Assembly (NCBI GenBank): GCA_016584305.1
Contig: JACEEZ010020544.1
Span: 1-64,000, forward strand
Reading direction: 5' to 3'
Origin: Chionoecetes opilio
Taxonomy: Eukaryota; Arthropoda; Malacostraca; Decapoda; Majidae
DNA length: 64,000 nt
Each line of letters starts with the position of its first letter. The first letter of the stretch is position 1. Shown piece by piece: positions 37,736 through 47,746 of this stretch. The notes under the pieces are model-generated. The model was not told the origin of the DNA. It made no database searches and worked only from the letters and a program-made list of their open reading frames with translations. A program made the position numbers and the translations under genes.

Positions 37736-40700
37736 TGTATGATTGTGGTTTTCCATCTTTCTACTATTTAAACTCTTAAGAGAGGAGTATCAATACACCT
37801 TACTAATTAAATTCACCTGCTCTTTTGGCACTTTTTACTGTCTGCTTTTTGGAGCTGGCACTTCAACAGACTTTTTGTATGATTTTTTACTGATCTTGGC
37901 CAGCCTCCTTATGATGTAAAGAAAAAATATATATTTACCTACTTGTATACATAATATGAAACTATTTGTGTCATCTTGTCTCCTTATTTTCTTTTACCCA
38001 ACATAGTTTTAAACTTGTAGGTATTTCTCATTTCTACCATTTCTACCACAAGACCATTTAAACATAAATGTGTGTACTTGGGAAGCTAAATTTCTTTATA
38101 CATATCCTTTAGACATCTTGTATTCTTTAGTTTATAAATTCATGTATATTTTTGTCTAAAAGTCTATGCAGCTACTCGTGTGTATCGATGTATATTCTGT
38201 ACCTCAGATTTGCCTCGGTTGAGCAGTTTTGGGGTTACTACAGTCGTCTGGTGCGGCCGGCTGACCTCAACTCACACTCGGACATACACATCTTTAAAGA
38301 CGGCATCAAACCCATGTGGGAGGTGGGCAGCTACAGTTCCAGCCACTTATTGGCATTTGTTTTTACTCCAATACGTGAGATAGGGGATCTAAATTAGGGT
38401 ATATTTTGGTGTATAAAACGCACCTCTGTTTTCAAAACCAACTTCAGGAAAAACTAATTTTTGTTCTAATTTATATTTATTTTACATCAGCATAATTTTT
38501 TTTTTCTTCATTTTTTAGCATAGTTATTTCAAATGAGAGTCTGCACATTGTGATGTAGGACAACATAGGACAGGATTTCATACTCCCATAGGAAACAAAT
38601 TATGGATGTTATGTTATGTGTTATGGATGATGCGGTGTGGGGAGAGCTGTTAGAGTGGAAGTGTCAGGTCGCCGTCCACCGGGCAGGCCAAGGAAGACAT
38701 GAAGGCAGTGTGTTGAAGAGGATATGGCAGCATTGGGCATTGAAGAAGTTGAGGCAACGGATAGAGATAGTTGGAAGCGTATCATCGGCCATCTAACCTC
38801 ATAAAATTTTATGATTTTTTTTTTTTTTTTTTTTTTTTACTGTCTTGTGTCTATGTTGATGTGTTTTGTGTCTATAGTGCCTGTAGGCAGTGCCCTCCAG
38901 GGCTTGGATGGTAGGCCCTGGAGGTTCATTCGAGGACTGTGATGGTTGGCCCTCGCCCATGGTGGCACAGGCAGGATTTTATAGTGACACCTGGTCTGGT
39001 CTGGTCTGGTGTATTTTCACAAACCCTCACTATAACAAACTAATTGGGGGGAAGGGGGTGACGTTATATCTGAAAGTTCGTTATATCCGAGGGATCCGAA
39101 CTTTTCGCATATCAAACTTAGTTTGTTATATGAGGTGAAAGTTAATTATTTCCGACCATTTCCGTGTATAAATGAACTTTGTTACATTAGATAATAGTTT
39201 GTATACTTACGTGCATGCAGTCATCACAAATACTGCATGCATACAGGGAAATTAAAACAATATATGGTGAGACACGGGAGGCAGGCAACGTAGTGGGGCA
39301 CGGGAGGACGTAAGAGGAGGTGTTTACATTCGGGCCGACAAAACCAGACTGATCGGCGTGCAGCCGTGCACCGCCTGGTCAGCTTTGTTTTCACTGCCAC
39401 CGTCTGACCTGCATGTACATGTTCGGTGGGCCCACCACCGATCCAAACCCCGCATATACCAAATTTATTCGGTAAATCCCCGCATATATCAGCCTGGCAG
39501 AAAAAGTTCATTAAAGCCAAAACTCGTGATATCGAGGTCGTAAAAGCGAGGGTTTACTGTATTTTTTAAGTTCCATATGTGCTAAGCCTAATGAAATCCC
39601 ACTATTTCCCATTAGAAAACCTTAAGACCGCATGAATACCATAAGGACTTTGTAAACAATACATATCGATTGTATTAGCAGGTCATGGGGTGTAGTTATG
39701 ATGAAGGCAGCTGCAGTGTAAGCGTGGTGAAGGTACAGGGTGAAGCACCGACCACCAGGGAAGCAGGCTGGTAGTGACCACGTGGTGTGGTCGAGGGTAG
39801 CAGGTCGAGAGCGGGCACTTGGTGTAGTTCAATCGCCTGGTGAGTGAATATAAGGGCGTGCCCAGTGAGTGAGTCGTTACTTTCTTTAGAAGATGTGTGT
39901 TGATGATGCAGGGGTAGATATATACTTCAGTCGCCGTATGTATATACAGGCACCTCTCGTTTTACTCGTGTTTGAACTACACGCTTTTGGATTAACACGA
40001 TGTGAAAAATGTAGCATTTTTTTCTAATAACGTTTTTTATTTAGAATAACGTGATATGATTCATGTTAAAAGATGCGCGGCTGGTGCAGTTTCACAGAGT
40101 GGCCACCAGATGCCACCTGCTTTCCCGTGCATCTGCTACCCCACAGCGTCACTCAGGGTTCAGTCTGTGCCTTTGTCGCAGTGTAAACACGTTCGTCTTG
40201 CTCTCTCCCACACCACCACCTCACCTCCACCACATGGCTTCCAAGCGGCCTTCTACCTCTCTCCCACTGGTAGTGAACCTAAGAAAACTAGGATATTTAA
40301 ATATTTAAATTCAGCTTAGTTTAGGTTAGGATCTTTTAAGGAAAATTTATTTTTTCTGTTGTTCTTTGATTTTGGGATTAATTTCTGGGGCAAAGCACTT
40401 GTTTCTGAGTCCTCCCATCCATTAACTTAGGGGACCTATGGGAAACCGGGTTTTTTGGGTGGGGAAACATCAGAACGAAATATATGCAGTATAAATGATG
40501 TCCAAAATCAATCAAAGCACATCAAAAACACCAGAAAAACTAATTTTTCTTCCAAAAACCTAACCTAACCTTAAGGTAACCTAAGCTGAATTTAAATAAT
40601 TCTTGAGGCCTTTCTGCCGTAATAAGAAATGTAACCAAGCCACTAGGCATCAGTGTGACCGCGAGCAGGTCCCGCACGCCGTATTCCGTCCTTCCCCTCC

Positions 40701-41148
40701 CGCCGCTGCTAATATCTTACAGCCTACCCGTAACACTGTTATTAACTCTGGCCCCAAAATCGTTATAGAAGAAATGTGATCAGGAATAAAGATAAATATT
40801 GAATGGTAGGTCCAAAAATGTTGTACGTTTTGAGAACCTCTTTCTGCAAATTAACTGCAATGAGTCTAGAAGTACACAATGGGTTTGTTGCACATTGAAC
40901 CACAATACATACAGGCTTGAGTTTAAAATCCTGAAGTATAGGTAATCCAATTAGCTGCAGGTTATGTTCTTCATGTGTGTCTTCCTCTCCAACAGGATTC
41001 AGCCAATAAGAATGGTGGCAAGTGGATAGTGCGGCTGCGGAAGGGCCTGGCCTCCCGCTGCTGGGAGAACATGATCCTGGCCATGATGGGGGAACAGTTC
41101 ATGGTCGGGGATGAGATATGCGGAGCCGTCATCTCTGTGCGCTTCCAG
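30553..41148 (+). CDS. EIF4E2: eIF4E-homologous cap-binding protein 4EHP (exons 1-5, 3' incomplete)
   Basis: Class II eIF4E that binds the mRNA m7G cap but not eIF4G and represses translation with partners such as GIGYF proteins. The join is 30,553-30,581, 34,051-34,123, 36,465-36,592, 38,208-38,322 and 40,996-41,148, giving 166 residues. Every junction keeps frame with GT/AG. Conserved blocks: YNIWFSRRAPGK (50-61), ASVEQFWGYYSRLVRP, KDGIKPMWE with cap-stacking Trp (114), NKNGGKWIVRLRKG, SRCWENMILAMMGEQFMVG and EICGAVISVRFQ. At the first cap-stacking position, where human 4EHP has Tyr, this protein has Phe54. Vertebrate 4EHP is about 245 residues; the last exon (EDIISIWNK-type) was not found in the following 22.8 kb. 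Introns are packed with transposons. Identity is firm. Confidence 0.93.
30800..30960. repeat. Inverse copy of 6,380-6,510 repeat
   Basis: The block with CTGACATAACTGGGGGG and TAGTTAACTAACCTAACC is the inverse complement of part of the TIR element interior near 6,410-6,510. Confidence 0.65.
31079..31451. repeat. Foldback with perfect ~100-bp arms and CCTAA core
   Basis: Arms 31,081-31,180 and 31,350-31,449 are exact inverse complements. The 170-bp centre carries more than ten CCTAA or CCAACC units (31,199-31,310) and a T run (31,321-31,346). No terminal target duplication could be defined. It lies in EIF4E2 intron 1. Confidence 0.92.
31540..32095. repeat. Foldback family (CCCATACTC arms) with CCTAA core
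   Basis: The left arm (about 31,575-31,715) and right arm (about 31,948-32,080) are inverse, both containing the block GTATGGG...GCATTCCC-type words and CCCTAGATCTAGGG/CCCTAGTTCTAGGG. The centre holds CCTAACC runs and CTAGCGGGGG words. Single-arm copies lie at 160-330, 4,070-4,235 and 56,560-56,650; another foldback copy lies at 53,955-54,475. Confidence 0.85.
32100..32520. repeat. Partial copy of 5,990-6,410 CCTAA foldback
   Basis: Matches 5,995-6,410 in the same orientation (ATGAGCTTCCGTC, CCTAACCTAACC and CACACTCCCAATTGTGTAGG blocks). Confidence 0.8.
32885..33275 (-). mobile_element. SINE family 2 (tRNA-derived), full-length
   Basis: On the - strand the 5' end (33,275 downward) reads like a tRNA. 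It has an A box TAGCAGAGTGG (inverse at 33,253-33,263) and a B box of the form AGTTCGATCC (33,209-33,220). A body with GGCGCTATAAGCACA-type words follows, ending in a roughly 75-nt A tail (T run 32,886-32,958 on +). Copies: 38,815-38,985, 58,650-58,970 and 60,060-60,155. Only the A and B boxes and the body match were judged; the parent tRNA is not certain. Confidence 0.85.
33276..34050 (+). other. EIF4E2 intron 1, 3' part
   Basis: A short LINE 3'-tail-like fragment lies at 33,775-33,872 (CTTACTGTCTGCTTTATGGGG ... CTTATGATGTAA plus A run, same tail as 37,840-37,925). Otherwise nothing recognisable. Confidence 0.5.
34051..34123 (+). CDS. EIF4E2: EIF4E2 exon 2
   Basis: Begins after TGATCTGCAG. 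Encodes LKNNEDSGDEDIGNRDLKEM then EKPL: the acidic, poorly structured N-terminal linker. Ends in phase 0 before GTAAGT. Confidence 0.9.
34124..34600 (+). other. EIF4E2 intron 2, 5' part
   Basis: Contains two Tigger-end-like words (CAGTAGACCTCTAAATTGG near 34,418 and CAGTTAAACCTCTTTAAGTC near 34,491) without visible partners. Probably decayed MITE fragments. Confidence 0.4.
34601..36081. mobile_element. TA-flanked Tigger-like element with nested MITE
   Basis: The inverted ends CAGGTTGACCATCACTAATC and near-inverse are flanked by TA (34,599-34,600 and 36,082-36,083). It holds a palindrome of 24 bp (34,767-34,790, GTCAAGCTCGAG arms, also present at 59,013-59,038). A decayed LINE C-terminal zinc-knuckle region lies at 34,965-35,140 (GTVEHVIVECN), and a second Tigger-like MITE at 35,239-35,985. 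Non-coding as a whole. Confidence 0.85.
35239..35985. mobile_element. Tigger-like MITE (CAGGGAGGTCCC family), copy 1
   Basis: Ends CAGG-AGTCCGTTATACGAG and inverse of CAGGGAGGTCCCGAAGATAC, flanked by TA (35,237-35,238 and 35,986-35,987). The interior carries two tandem units of about 113 bp (35,395-35,630) with ACCTGAAGGGTAATTAAGC. Other copies: 48,747-50,540, 52,836-53,514 and 56,999-58,582. Confidence 0.85.
36082..36464 (+). other. EIF4E2 intron 2, 3' part
   Basis: AT-rich, no repeat end or exon seen before the acceptor at 36,464. Confidence 0.5.
36465..36592 (+). CDS. EIF4E2: EIF4E2 exon 3
   Basis: Begins after GTGTCCGCAG. Encodes PPVEVKPGDHRLQFTYNIWF then SRRAPGKQATTQNYDQNLKL and IG; holds the first aromatic of the cap pocket. 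Ends with two bases of an Arg codon before GTCAGT. Confidence 0.93.
36628..37450. mobile_element. Tigger-like TIR element (CAATAAACCC family), copy 2
   Basis: Same ends as 21,773-22,895 in the opposite orientation, with TA at 36,626-36,627 and 37,451-37,452. It lies 36 bp after the EIF4E2 exon 3 donor. Its interior is almost wholly a LINE insertion (36,745-37,357). No PINX1 or SINE sequence is present here. Confidence 0.87.
36745..37357 (+). pseudogene. Jockey-like LINE, 5'-truncated 3' end
   Basis: An open frame from about 36,745 to 37,212 encodes the end of a LINE reverse transcriptase protein: ALYRGLIRPCMEYVSHVWGG, RVESKAFRLINSSPLTDC, FHAHCSSELANCMPPPLP and FKRRVTRHLPH then stop. A 3' UTR with CTTGGCCAGTTCC and a 26-nt A run (37,331-37,356) follows. 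A T run of about 41 nt (36,704-36,744) precedes it, which is unusual for a 5' junction. Confidence 0.9.
37481..37731. repeat. (CT)n microsatellite
   Basis: Two CT arrays around a degenerate CT-rich centre, in EIF4E2 intron 3. Confidence 0.97.
37760..38207 (+). other. EIF4E2 intron 3, 3' part
   Basis: A LINE 3'-tail fragment lies at 37,840-37,930 (CTTTTTACTGTCTGC ... CTTATGATGTAA). The rest shows nothing recognisable. Confidence 0.5.
38208..38322 (+). CDS. EIF4E2: EIF4E2 exon 4
   Basis: Begins after GTACCTCAG. Encodes FASVEQFWGYYSRLVRPADL through HIFKDGIKPMWE, with the second cap-stacking Trp. Ends in phase 0 before GTGGGC. Confidence 0.95.
38653..38799 (+). pseudogene. RTE-like LINE C-terminal fragment
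   Basis: One frame reads VSGRRPPGRPRKT, a stop, then QCVEEDMAALGIEEVEATDR and SWKRIIGHLTS with a stop. The GRPRKTW...CVEEDMAALG pattern is the C-terminus of RTE-type LINE proteins. It is broken by an in-frame TGA where a Trp is expected. It lies in EIF4E2 intron 4. Confidence 0.75.
38815..38985 (-). mobile_element. SINE family 2, 5'-truncated
   Basis: A T run (38,816-38,839, the A tail on -) is followed by the SINE 2 body (GGCACTATAGACACAAAACA inverse, CCTGGAGG words). It lacks the tRNA head. A (CTGGT)n run follows at 38,992-39,010. Confidence 0.8.
39018..39562. mobile_element. Tigger-like MITE, diverged ends
   Basis: The right end is the inverse of CAGTAAACCCTCGCTTTTAC before TA. The left end CACAAACCCTCACTATAAC is a poorer match. 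TTATATC/GATATAA words inside support a palindromic layout. In EIF4E2 intron 4. Confidence 0.6.
39563..40995 (+). other. EIF4E2 intron 4, remainder
   Basis: A Tigger-end-like word (CAGGCACCTCTCGTTTTACT, about 39,947) has no partner in view. A CCTAA-family fragment lies at 40,420-40,600 (GGACCTATGGGAAACCGGG, CCTAACCTAACC). No exon before 40,996. Confidence 0.45.
40996..41148 (+). CDS. EIF4E2: EIF4E2 exon 5
   Basis: Begins after TCCAACAG. Encodes DSANKNGGKWIVRLRKGLAS through GAVISVRFQ; the Arg/Lys-rich strand contacts the cap phosphates in eIF4E family members. Ends in phase 0 before GTAAAC. Confidence 0.95.
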
Positions 41149-41614
41149 GTAAACTGAAGAAAGACTTGTTGTTTAAAGTGTCTTTATGCAGTACTGTATT
41201 ATGTATTGTTTTATATTGAAGTAGTCATGAGGAAGAATCTAGATACTTGACAACTTCACAGATGGGTTGCACATAATCATGTAGTAGTGCTATTTGGGGG
41301 AAGATATCCTCTGTATGAGTCCTTTACTACCTGTTTTTGTACGAGAAAAGGTAGAATTGTTGGCTTTTTAAGAATACCTACATTACAGTATGGGTCATAG
41401 AAGATGCCAGGGTGGGGGTCACAGGTAATGAAACTATTTTACATCAACATGAAATGCTTAAAGAAAAGATCAGTCATTCAACATTTGTGTATTGTAATCT
41501 CTCACTTGCACTAGATGACCTTCGGTAGACACACTGACATACTTTTAGCAAGGTTGGATAGATATTCCCAATCCAGTTCTCCCCAATGTTATATTAATCC
41601 ATTCTTGATTTTTT
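41149..41614 (+). other. EIF4E2 intron 5 start
   Basis: No exon, repeat end or RNA signal recognised. Confidence 0.5.
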
Positions 41615-43283
41615 TTTTTATATCACAAAGAACTGGCCAAGGTAAAAAATTAAAGAGGTAACAAAAAGTCCACTTAGTTGCCAGTCCAATAAAGAAGACA
41701 GTAAGAGGATAAAGAAATGGGGGTGGGCCAATTTGGTTCGGGAGGTGTCTCGTCACTCCTCTTTTGAAAAGATTTATGTCGTAGGAAAGTGAAAAATAGA
41801 AACAGGAAGAGAGTTCCAGAGTTTACCAGTGAAAGGGATGAAAGAGTAAAGATACTGATTAACTCTTGCATTAGGAAGATGGACAGAATAGGAATGAGAA
41901 TGAGTAGAAAGTCTTGTGCAGTGAGGCCGAGGAAGGGAGGAGGCATGCAGTAACCAAGTTCAGAAGAGCAGTGAGCATGAAAATAACGGTAGTAGATAGG
42001 AAGAGAAGCAACATTGCGGCGGTGATTTAAAGATTGAAGACAGTCAGTCAGAGGAGGGGAGTTGATGAGACGAAAAGCTTTTGACTCGACCCTGTTTAGG
42101 AGAGCTGTAGGGATCCCCCCAAACATGTGAGACATACTCCATACATGGACGGATAAGGCCTCTGTACAGAGCAAATAACTGGGAGGGAGAAAAAAATGGA
42201 TGCAGATGCCACAGGACACCTAACTTCATAGAAGCTGTTTTAACAAGAGATGAGATGTGAGATTTCCAGTTCAGATTTTTAGTAAAGGATAGTCCAAGAA
42301 TGTTTAGTGTAGAAGAGGGAGACAGTTGGGTATCTTTGATGAATAAGAAGTGTCATTGAAGAAGAGGGGATAGTTATCTGAAAGGTTTTGTCGAGTAGAT
42401 AGGTGAAGAAATTGGGTTTTTGAGGCATTGAACAAATCAAGGTTTGCTTTGCCCCAATCAGAAATTATAGAAAGATCAGAAGTTATGCGCTCTGTGGCAT
42501 CTCTCTGTGAATCACTTAGTTCCTGTTGAGTTGGACGTCTAATAAACAACGTTGAAAAATGCAGGGTAGAATCATCCGAGTAGGAGTGGATAGGGCATTG
42601 AGTTAGACACAGAAGATCATTGATGAATAATAGAAAGAGAGTGGGTGATAGGATATAACCATGAGGAACACCACTATTGATAGACTTAGGAAAAGAATGG
42701 TTAGAGTCTAAGAATTCTACAATAGAATGGTTAGAAAGGAAACTTAAGATGAAGGTGCAGAGAGGAGGATAGAAACTGAATGAGGGTAGTTTGGAAATTA
42801 AAGATTTGTGCCAGACTCTATCAAAAGCTTTTGATATGTCAAGGGCAACAGCAAAAGATTTACCGAAACCCCTAAAGAAGGATGACCAAGATACAGTTAA
42901 GAAAGCTAGAAGATCGCCAGTAGATCGCCCTTTACGGAAACCTTACTGACGATCAGATAGAAGATTGTGATTAGATACATGCTTACGACTCTTATTAAGT
43001 ATAGATTCAAAAACTTTAGAAAGGTAGAAAGTCAAAGCTATAGGACTGTAGTTTGAAGGGTTAGAACGGTCACCCTTCTTAGGAACAGGTTGGATGTGAG
43101 CAAATATCCAGCTAGAAGGAAAGGTGGAAGTAGATAGACAAAGACAGAAAAGTTTGACCAGGCAGGGTGAAAGCACGAAAGGATAATTTTTGAGAACAAT
43201 AGGAGGGACTCCGTCAGGACCGTAAGCTTTCTGAGGATCTAGGCCAGAAAGGGCAAAGAAAACATCATTACGAAGGATCTTAA

Positions 43284-43503
43284 CCCCTTGAGGCCCAGAT
43301 CACTTCCAATGTAATGTAACTTCCAATGTAATTTGGCTACCATTAGACAATTTTTAGTGAATATAAGCAATATGTAATAGATTTGGCCTGTTTAGTATCC
43401 TTGTCGACTAACTAATTTGGTATATTAAGTTACTTTTCGTAATTTTATGGCTAACACCATACAATTGTTTTTATAGCAAAGGAAAGATCTGGGCGTGAAG
43501 GGG
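43284..43503. mobile_element. Small piggyBac-like MITE
   Basis: TTAA at 43,280-43,283 and 43,504-43,507 flank the ends CCCCTTGAGGCCCAGATC and CCCCTTCACGCCCAGATC (inverse); 220 bp. It interrupts the LINE reading frame between PEKAYGPDGVPP-type and PPPSDYIMPV sequence. Confidence 0.88.
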
Positions 43504-43611
43504 TTAATAACAGGCATAATATAGTCAGAGGGTGGAGGAGGAACAAGCCCTTCATCAACCAGTGTGGAATTTTCAGCAAAGGTTTGAGCAAAGAGTTCAG
43601 CTTTAGAAATA

Positions 43612-44371
43612 CACACAACCCTCGTTTTCCCGGACCTCCATTTCCCAGAAATTGGATTTGCCGGTCAAAATCCGAGGTCCGGGGATATGTCAGAGTCCCG
43701 GACAAATGCCTGGTCCAGTCCGTAAATTGACAAAGTTGTCCGGCGGTCCGAGCGTCTCCTGTCACCCCTGGTCAGTGTCCGCGGCTCCCGCCAGGTGGCA
43801 GCATGCTCAGCGGTCGTATTGTTTACATTTGGGCACACAACACTCACGGTTCACCTGCACCGCCACCATCAGTCCCCTGACCCCAACTGCCCCTGGTGCA
43901 GCAACGTCTCTGAGACTATTGAACACTTTCTGCTTCAGTGTCCGCGCTTCCACTCACACCGTGTAGTGCTACGCTCTCAACTCCTCACCCTGAACGTCGC
44001 CACCTGTGACCTGCCCACCCTGCTGGCGGCGGCTGGCATCCACCCCTCCCGGCAACACACTGTCATCTGCCTCACCTGTGCCTTCCTGAGGAAGACAGGT
44101 CAACTACAGTGCCTGTGATAGCATCATAGGACATCACCAGGGTTCATAGTGTTCCCCAAGGGATCCTCGCAGCCCTAAAAACAACAACAAAGTGATGTAA
44201 ATGTCCGCGGCGGGGTAGTTGATATTGGCGGTTGCCGGACAGTACGTAAATACTAGAGTAGGGTAAACGTCCAGGGGTGGGTAATGGCCTCGGACTGTTG
44301 CGATTCCCGGACGTTTGCGGTTCCCGAACCAGTGCTCCCCCCTATTAGTCCGGGAAAACAAGGGTTGTGTG
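43612..44371. mobile_element. TA-flanked TIR element (CACACAAACC family), copy 3, with LINE-derived ORF
   Basis: The ends CACACAACCCTCGTTTTCCC and inverse are flanked by TA (43,610-43,611 and 44,372-44,373). It contains an open frame (43,830-44,118) reading GHTTLTVHLH, then CPWCSNVSETIEHFLLQCPR, and ending CLTCAFLRKTGQLQCL. This is the CxxC...EHFLxxC zinc-knuckle region at the C-terminus of many non-LTR retrotransposon proteins. The element has carried this fragment in all three copies, more intact here. No transposase. Confidence 0.85.
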
Positions 44372-45235
44372 TAGATGAGACAGCTGTGGAGCCATCTGGG
44401 TGAAGCATAGCAGGAAAAGATTAAAAAGAAAAATTGTTACAGATGTTATTAGCTAGATGTCAGAAGTCACGAGAAGAGTTTGATACAGAAAAAATTTGAC
44501 ATTTTCTATGAATGAAGGAGTTTTGGGTCAGTTGAAGAAATGATTAGGCAAGATTAGGGTAGAAATATAAAGGGCATGAGTTTCAGAAGATGGATGGTTA
44601 CGGTACCATCTGTGAGTCGCCTCTATCTTGGACAGCATGAGAACAAGCAGAGTTAACCAAGGTTAACGGGCTTTAGGATTAGAGAAAGTGTGTGGAATGT
44701 ACGCCGCCATGACCATGACCTCAGTTATGCGCTCTGCACAAAGAGATAGGTCTCTGACATAGAAGCTATAATCATTCAATAGAAAATCAGAGTAGTACTG
44801 CCTTAGGTCCTCTCACTTAGGTGAGTTAGATGAGTTAGTTGAAGGTGGTAACATATGTTAGTATTAATGGGATAAGATGTGTGGAAATTTATGTCACAAA
44901 CACATATTTATTTGAGATCTTACCTTCGGAAAACCCATTTCTATCTCATCCCGACAAAATTCCCCAGCCAGTCAACTAACTAAGATACTTATTGGGGGGA
45001 TAGGAGGGTTGAATTGGGTTGAAGGCTTATCAATACTGCAATGTCTTGATATCCGAAGTGGTCGTGCATGATCAAGGCCACAGGTGAAGGGCGGAGGCGG
45101 AGGCGTTATTGTGATATGGGCGTCAAGCAGGTTATCAAACCCATCACGGCGCGGTGAGTATAATCACTGAGACGTCAGGGAAGCTATTCAGGCTTAATAG
45201 ACGCGGCACTGATATTCGCTGTGTCGATAAGACAC

Positions 45236-47647
45236 GAACTTCTGCTTCTGAACTTTGCAAGGTCCAGAAGGTTGAGAATTGCAGGTTCTTGGTATCAGAG
45301 ACCAGAGCTGCACCGCTGGACATGGTATAGTAATGCCGGAGGGGTAGCTAAGGAGATCGACCACATCCTCGTTAGTACTCGTTGGAGGATCCTCCAGAAC
45401 TGCAGGGTTTACCGGAGTGCTGAGTTCTTTGGAACAGATCACAGACTTGTTGTTGCTACACTTAAGCTTCATGTCAAGTCCAGAAGAATCTCAAGAGGTA
45501 ACCATACTGTGTTTCATCTTGAGAAACTGAAGGACTTGACATGTGCTCATGAGTATGCGGTGGCAGTCTCAAATCGGTTTGATGTGCTCGGTGCTCTTGG
45601 GGATCCTGTAGAACTGTGGGATACCTTCAAATGTGAAACTCTACAGGCTGCCAAGGAGTGTATTGGGGAGCGCCCGAGGTCAAGGCGTGGTTTTGTCTCG
45701 ACGGAGACGCTGGAGAAAATCGAGGAGAGTCGCGCTGCCAGGCTGGCTGGGAACCGTGACCAGCACAGGGCTCTGTCACGCCGGACTAGAACCCTCCTGA
45801 GGAGAGACAAGGAGAGGTATGTCAGGAGTCTCGCTGAGGATGTCGAGGGTCATTTGAACGCTAATGACCTCCGACCCGCCTACCGAGCCCTGAAGAAGCT
45901 CCGTTCCAAGTCTCCTTCTCGGGCGAGTGCTATTCGAACAGCAGATGGGCGCCTCGTGTCGGACATGGATGGGCAGATGGCTCGTTGGGCTGAGTACTTT
46001 GGGCAGTTGTTCACGGTGGACCCTCCAACTGAGCAGCTTCACACCACTGGGTTACAGGCAGTGGATGCCGATCCTCCCATTGACGAAACCGCACCCTCTC
46101 TTGACGAAGTCAGAGAGGCTGTAGCAAAGTTGAAGGGTGGAAAGGCAGCTGGTGTTTGTAATATCAGTGCGGAGCTCCTCAAAGCTGGGGGTGAGGCCAT
46201 GATCCGCGGGTTGCATGCTGTCCTGACTGCCGTGTGGCAATCAGGTACCATTCCTCCTGACTGGAAAAGGGGGCTGGTCGTCCCTATCTGGAAAGGGAAA
46301 GGGGACCGTCAGGACTGCAACAATTACCGCGGTATTACACTGCTCAGCGTACCAGGCAAGGTGCTTGCCCATCTATTGCTGACATGAATTCGCAGTCATC
46401 TGGTGAAGCATCAGAGACCTCAGCAGTCTGGGTTCACGCCTGGTAAGTCAACAACGGACCATATCCTAGCGCTTCGTGTCCTGGTGGAACGCCGACGTGA
46501 GTTTCGACAGGGGATGCTTGCAGCCTATGTTGATCTCAAGAAGGCGTTTGACTCAGTGCATCGTGAGTCACTCTGGGATCTTCTGCGACTTCGAGGGATT
46601 CCTGCAAGGACTATTGGTTTGATAACTGGTCTGTATTCTGGGACTGAGAGTGCTGTGAAGTGTGGGGCAGGTGTATCCAGCTTCTTTCCTGTGAATACAG
46701 GAGTGAGGCAGGGGTGCATCCTTGCCCCATCACTTTTCAACGCTTGTATGGACTGGGTATTGGACAAGGTTGTAGATCAAAGTGATTGTGGAGCATCCGT
46801 CGGCAACACCAAGATCACTGATCTTGTTTTTGCCGATGATGCAGTAATCTTTGCTGAGTCGCTGGAGGTCCTGGTGATGGCTCTCGAGGCGCTGCACGAG
46901 GAGGCAAAGCCTTTGGGACTTGAGGTCGCCTGGCTCAAGACCAAGGTCCAGGTATTTGGAGACTTACTAGATGAAGCAGTACAGTCTGTTCATGCGTGTG
47001 GCGAGGACATTGAGATCTTGGAAAGTTTTACATACCTTGGTAGCGCAGTCCATAATGACGGCGGGTCACGTCAAGAAGTCTTACGACGGATTGGCATAGC
47101 CCACGGTGTTATGGACTCGCTCAGCGGGAGTATTTGGCGTTGTCGGTACCTGTGCAGGAGGACAAAGATCCGGATCTTCAAGTCGCTTGTGATCCCTGTC
47201 TTACTCTATGGTTGTGAGACATGGACACTAAATAGTGACTTGAAGAGACGAATCAATGCCTTTGGTAATAAGTGTCTTCGCAGAATCATGGGGTATTGCT
47301 GGGATGATTACGTGTCAAATCAGCGATTGCACCGTGAGACTGAATCGAGGCCTATTACCTGCATAGTCCGTCAGCGCCAACTTCGGCTATATGGGCATGT
47401 GGCACGCTACCCTGAAACCGATCCTTCCCATCGGGTTGTATCTGTAAGAGACAATCCGGCGTGGAGGAGGCCAAGGGGGCGCCCACAAGGCTCGTGGCTG
47501 GGGCAAGTTGATGTTTCTTGTCGAGAGCTGCTTGGTATGGGAAAGGAGCCTGCATGGGAACTCGCGCTTGGTGACCCCCGGGAGTGGCGTCGTAGGGTGG
47601 GCGAGGCGACGAGCCCCCTGGCGTATGCCCCCAATGATTGATTGATT
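45236..47647 (+). pseudogene. Non-LTR retrotransposon, copy 2, one stop codon from open
   Basis: A 5'-truncated LINE with target duplication GATAAGACAC (45,226-45,235 and 47,648-47,657). A single reading frame runs from the insertion start to a stop at 47,639-47,641, broken only by TGA at 46,385-46,387 where copy 3 has CGA (Arg). Visible domains: end of the endonuclease (HRWTWYSNAGGVAKEIDHIL, GTDHRLVV), a linker, RT (KGKGDRQDCNNYRGITLLSV, YVDLKKAFDSVHRESLWDLL, GVRQGC, VFADDAV), and a C-terminal LLYGCETWTL ... RPRGRPQGSWLGQ domain. The tail is (TGAT)n. RTE-type is suggested; the clade is not proven. Confidence 0.92.
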
Positions 47648-47746
47648 GATAAGACACGTCCTATTGTTTTTAACACTTATGTGCACAAAATGAACGTATG
47701 TACAATTCTCTCAATGTAATCAGATAAAATTAAAGAGAGATGTTAA

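Larger units (their letters stand above)
41615..44879 (-). pseudogene. Jockey-like LINE, long - strand copy, interrupted
   Basis: Reading downward from 44,879, decayed frames include KAELFAQTFAENSTL (43,616-43,560), PVPKKGDRSNPSNYSPIALT (43,080s), PTQQELSDSQRDATERITSD (about 42,540) and LIRPCMEYVSHVWG (about 42,150). A 3' UTR ends at CCTTGGCCAGTTCTTTGTG and an A run (41,612-41,621 as T on +). This is endonuclease-adjacent, RT and C-terminal sequence of one element of the family at 36,745. It is full of stops and is split by MITEs at 43,284-43,503 and 43,612-44,371. Its 5' side is cut by the LTR at 44,880. Confidence 0.88.
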
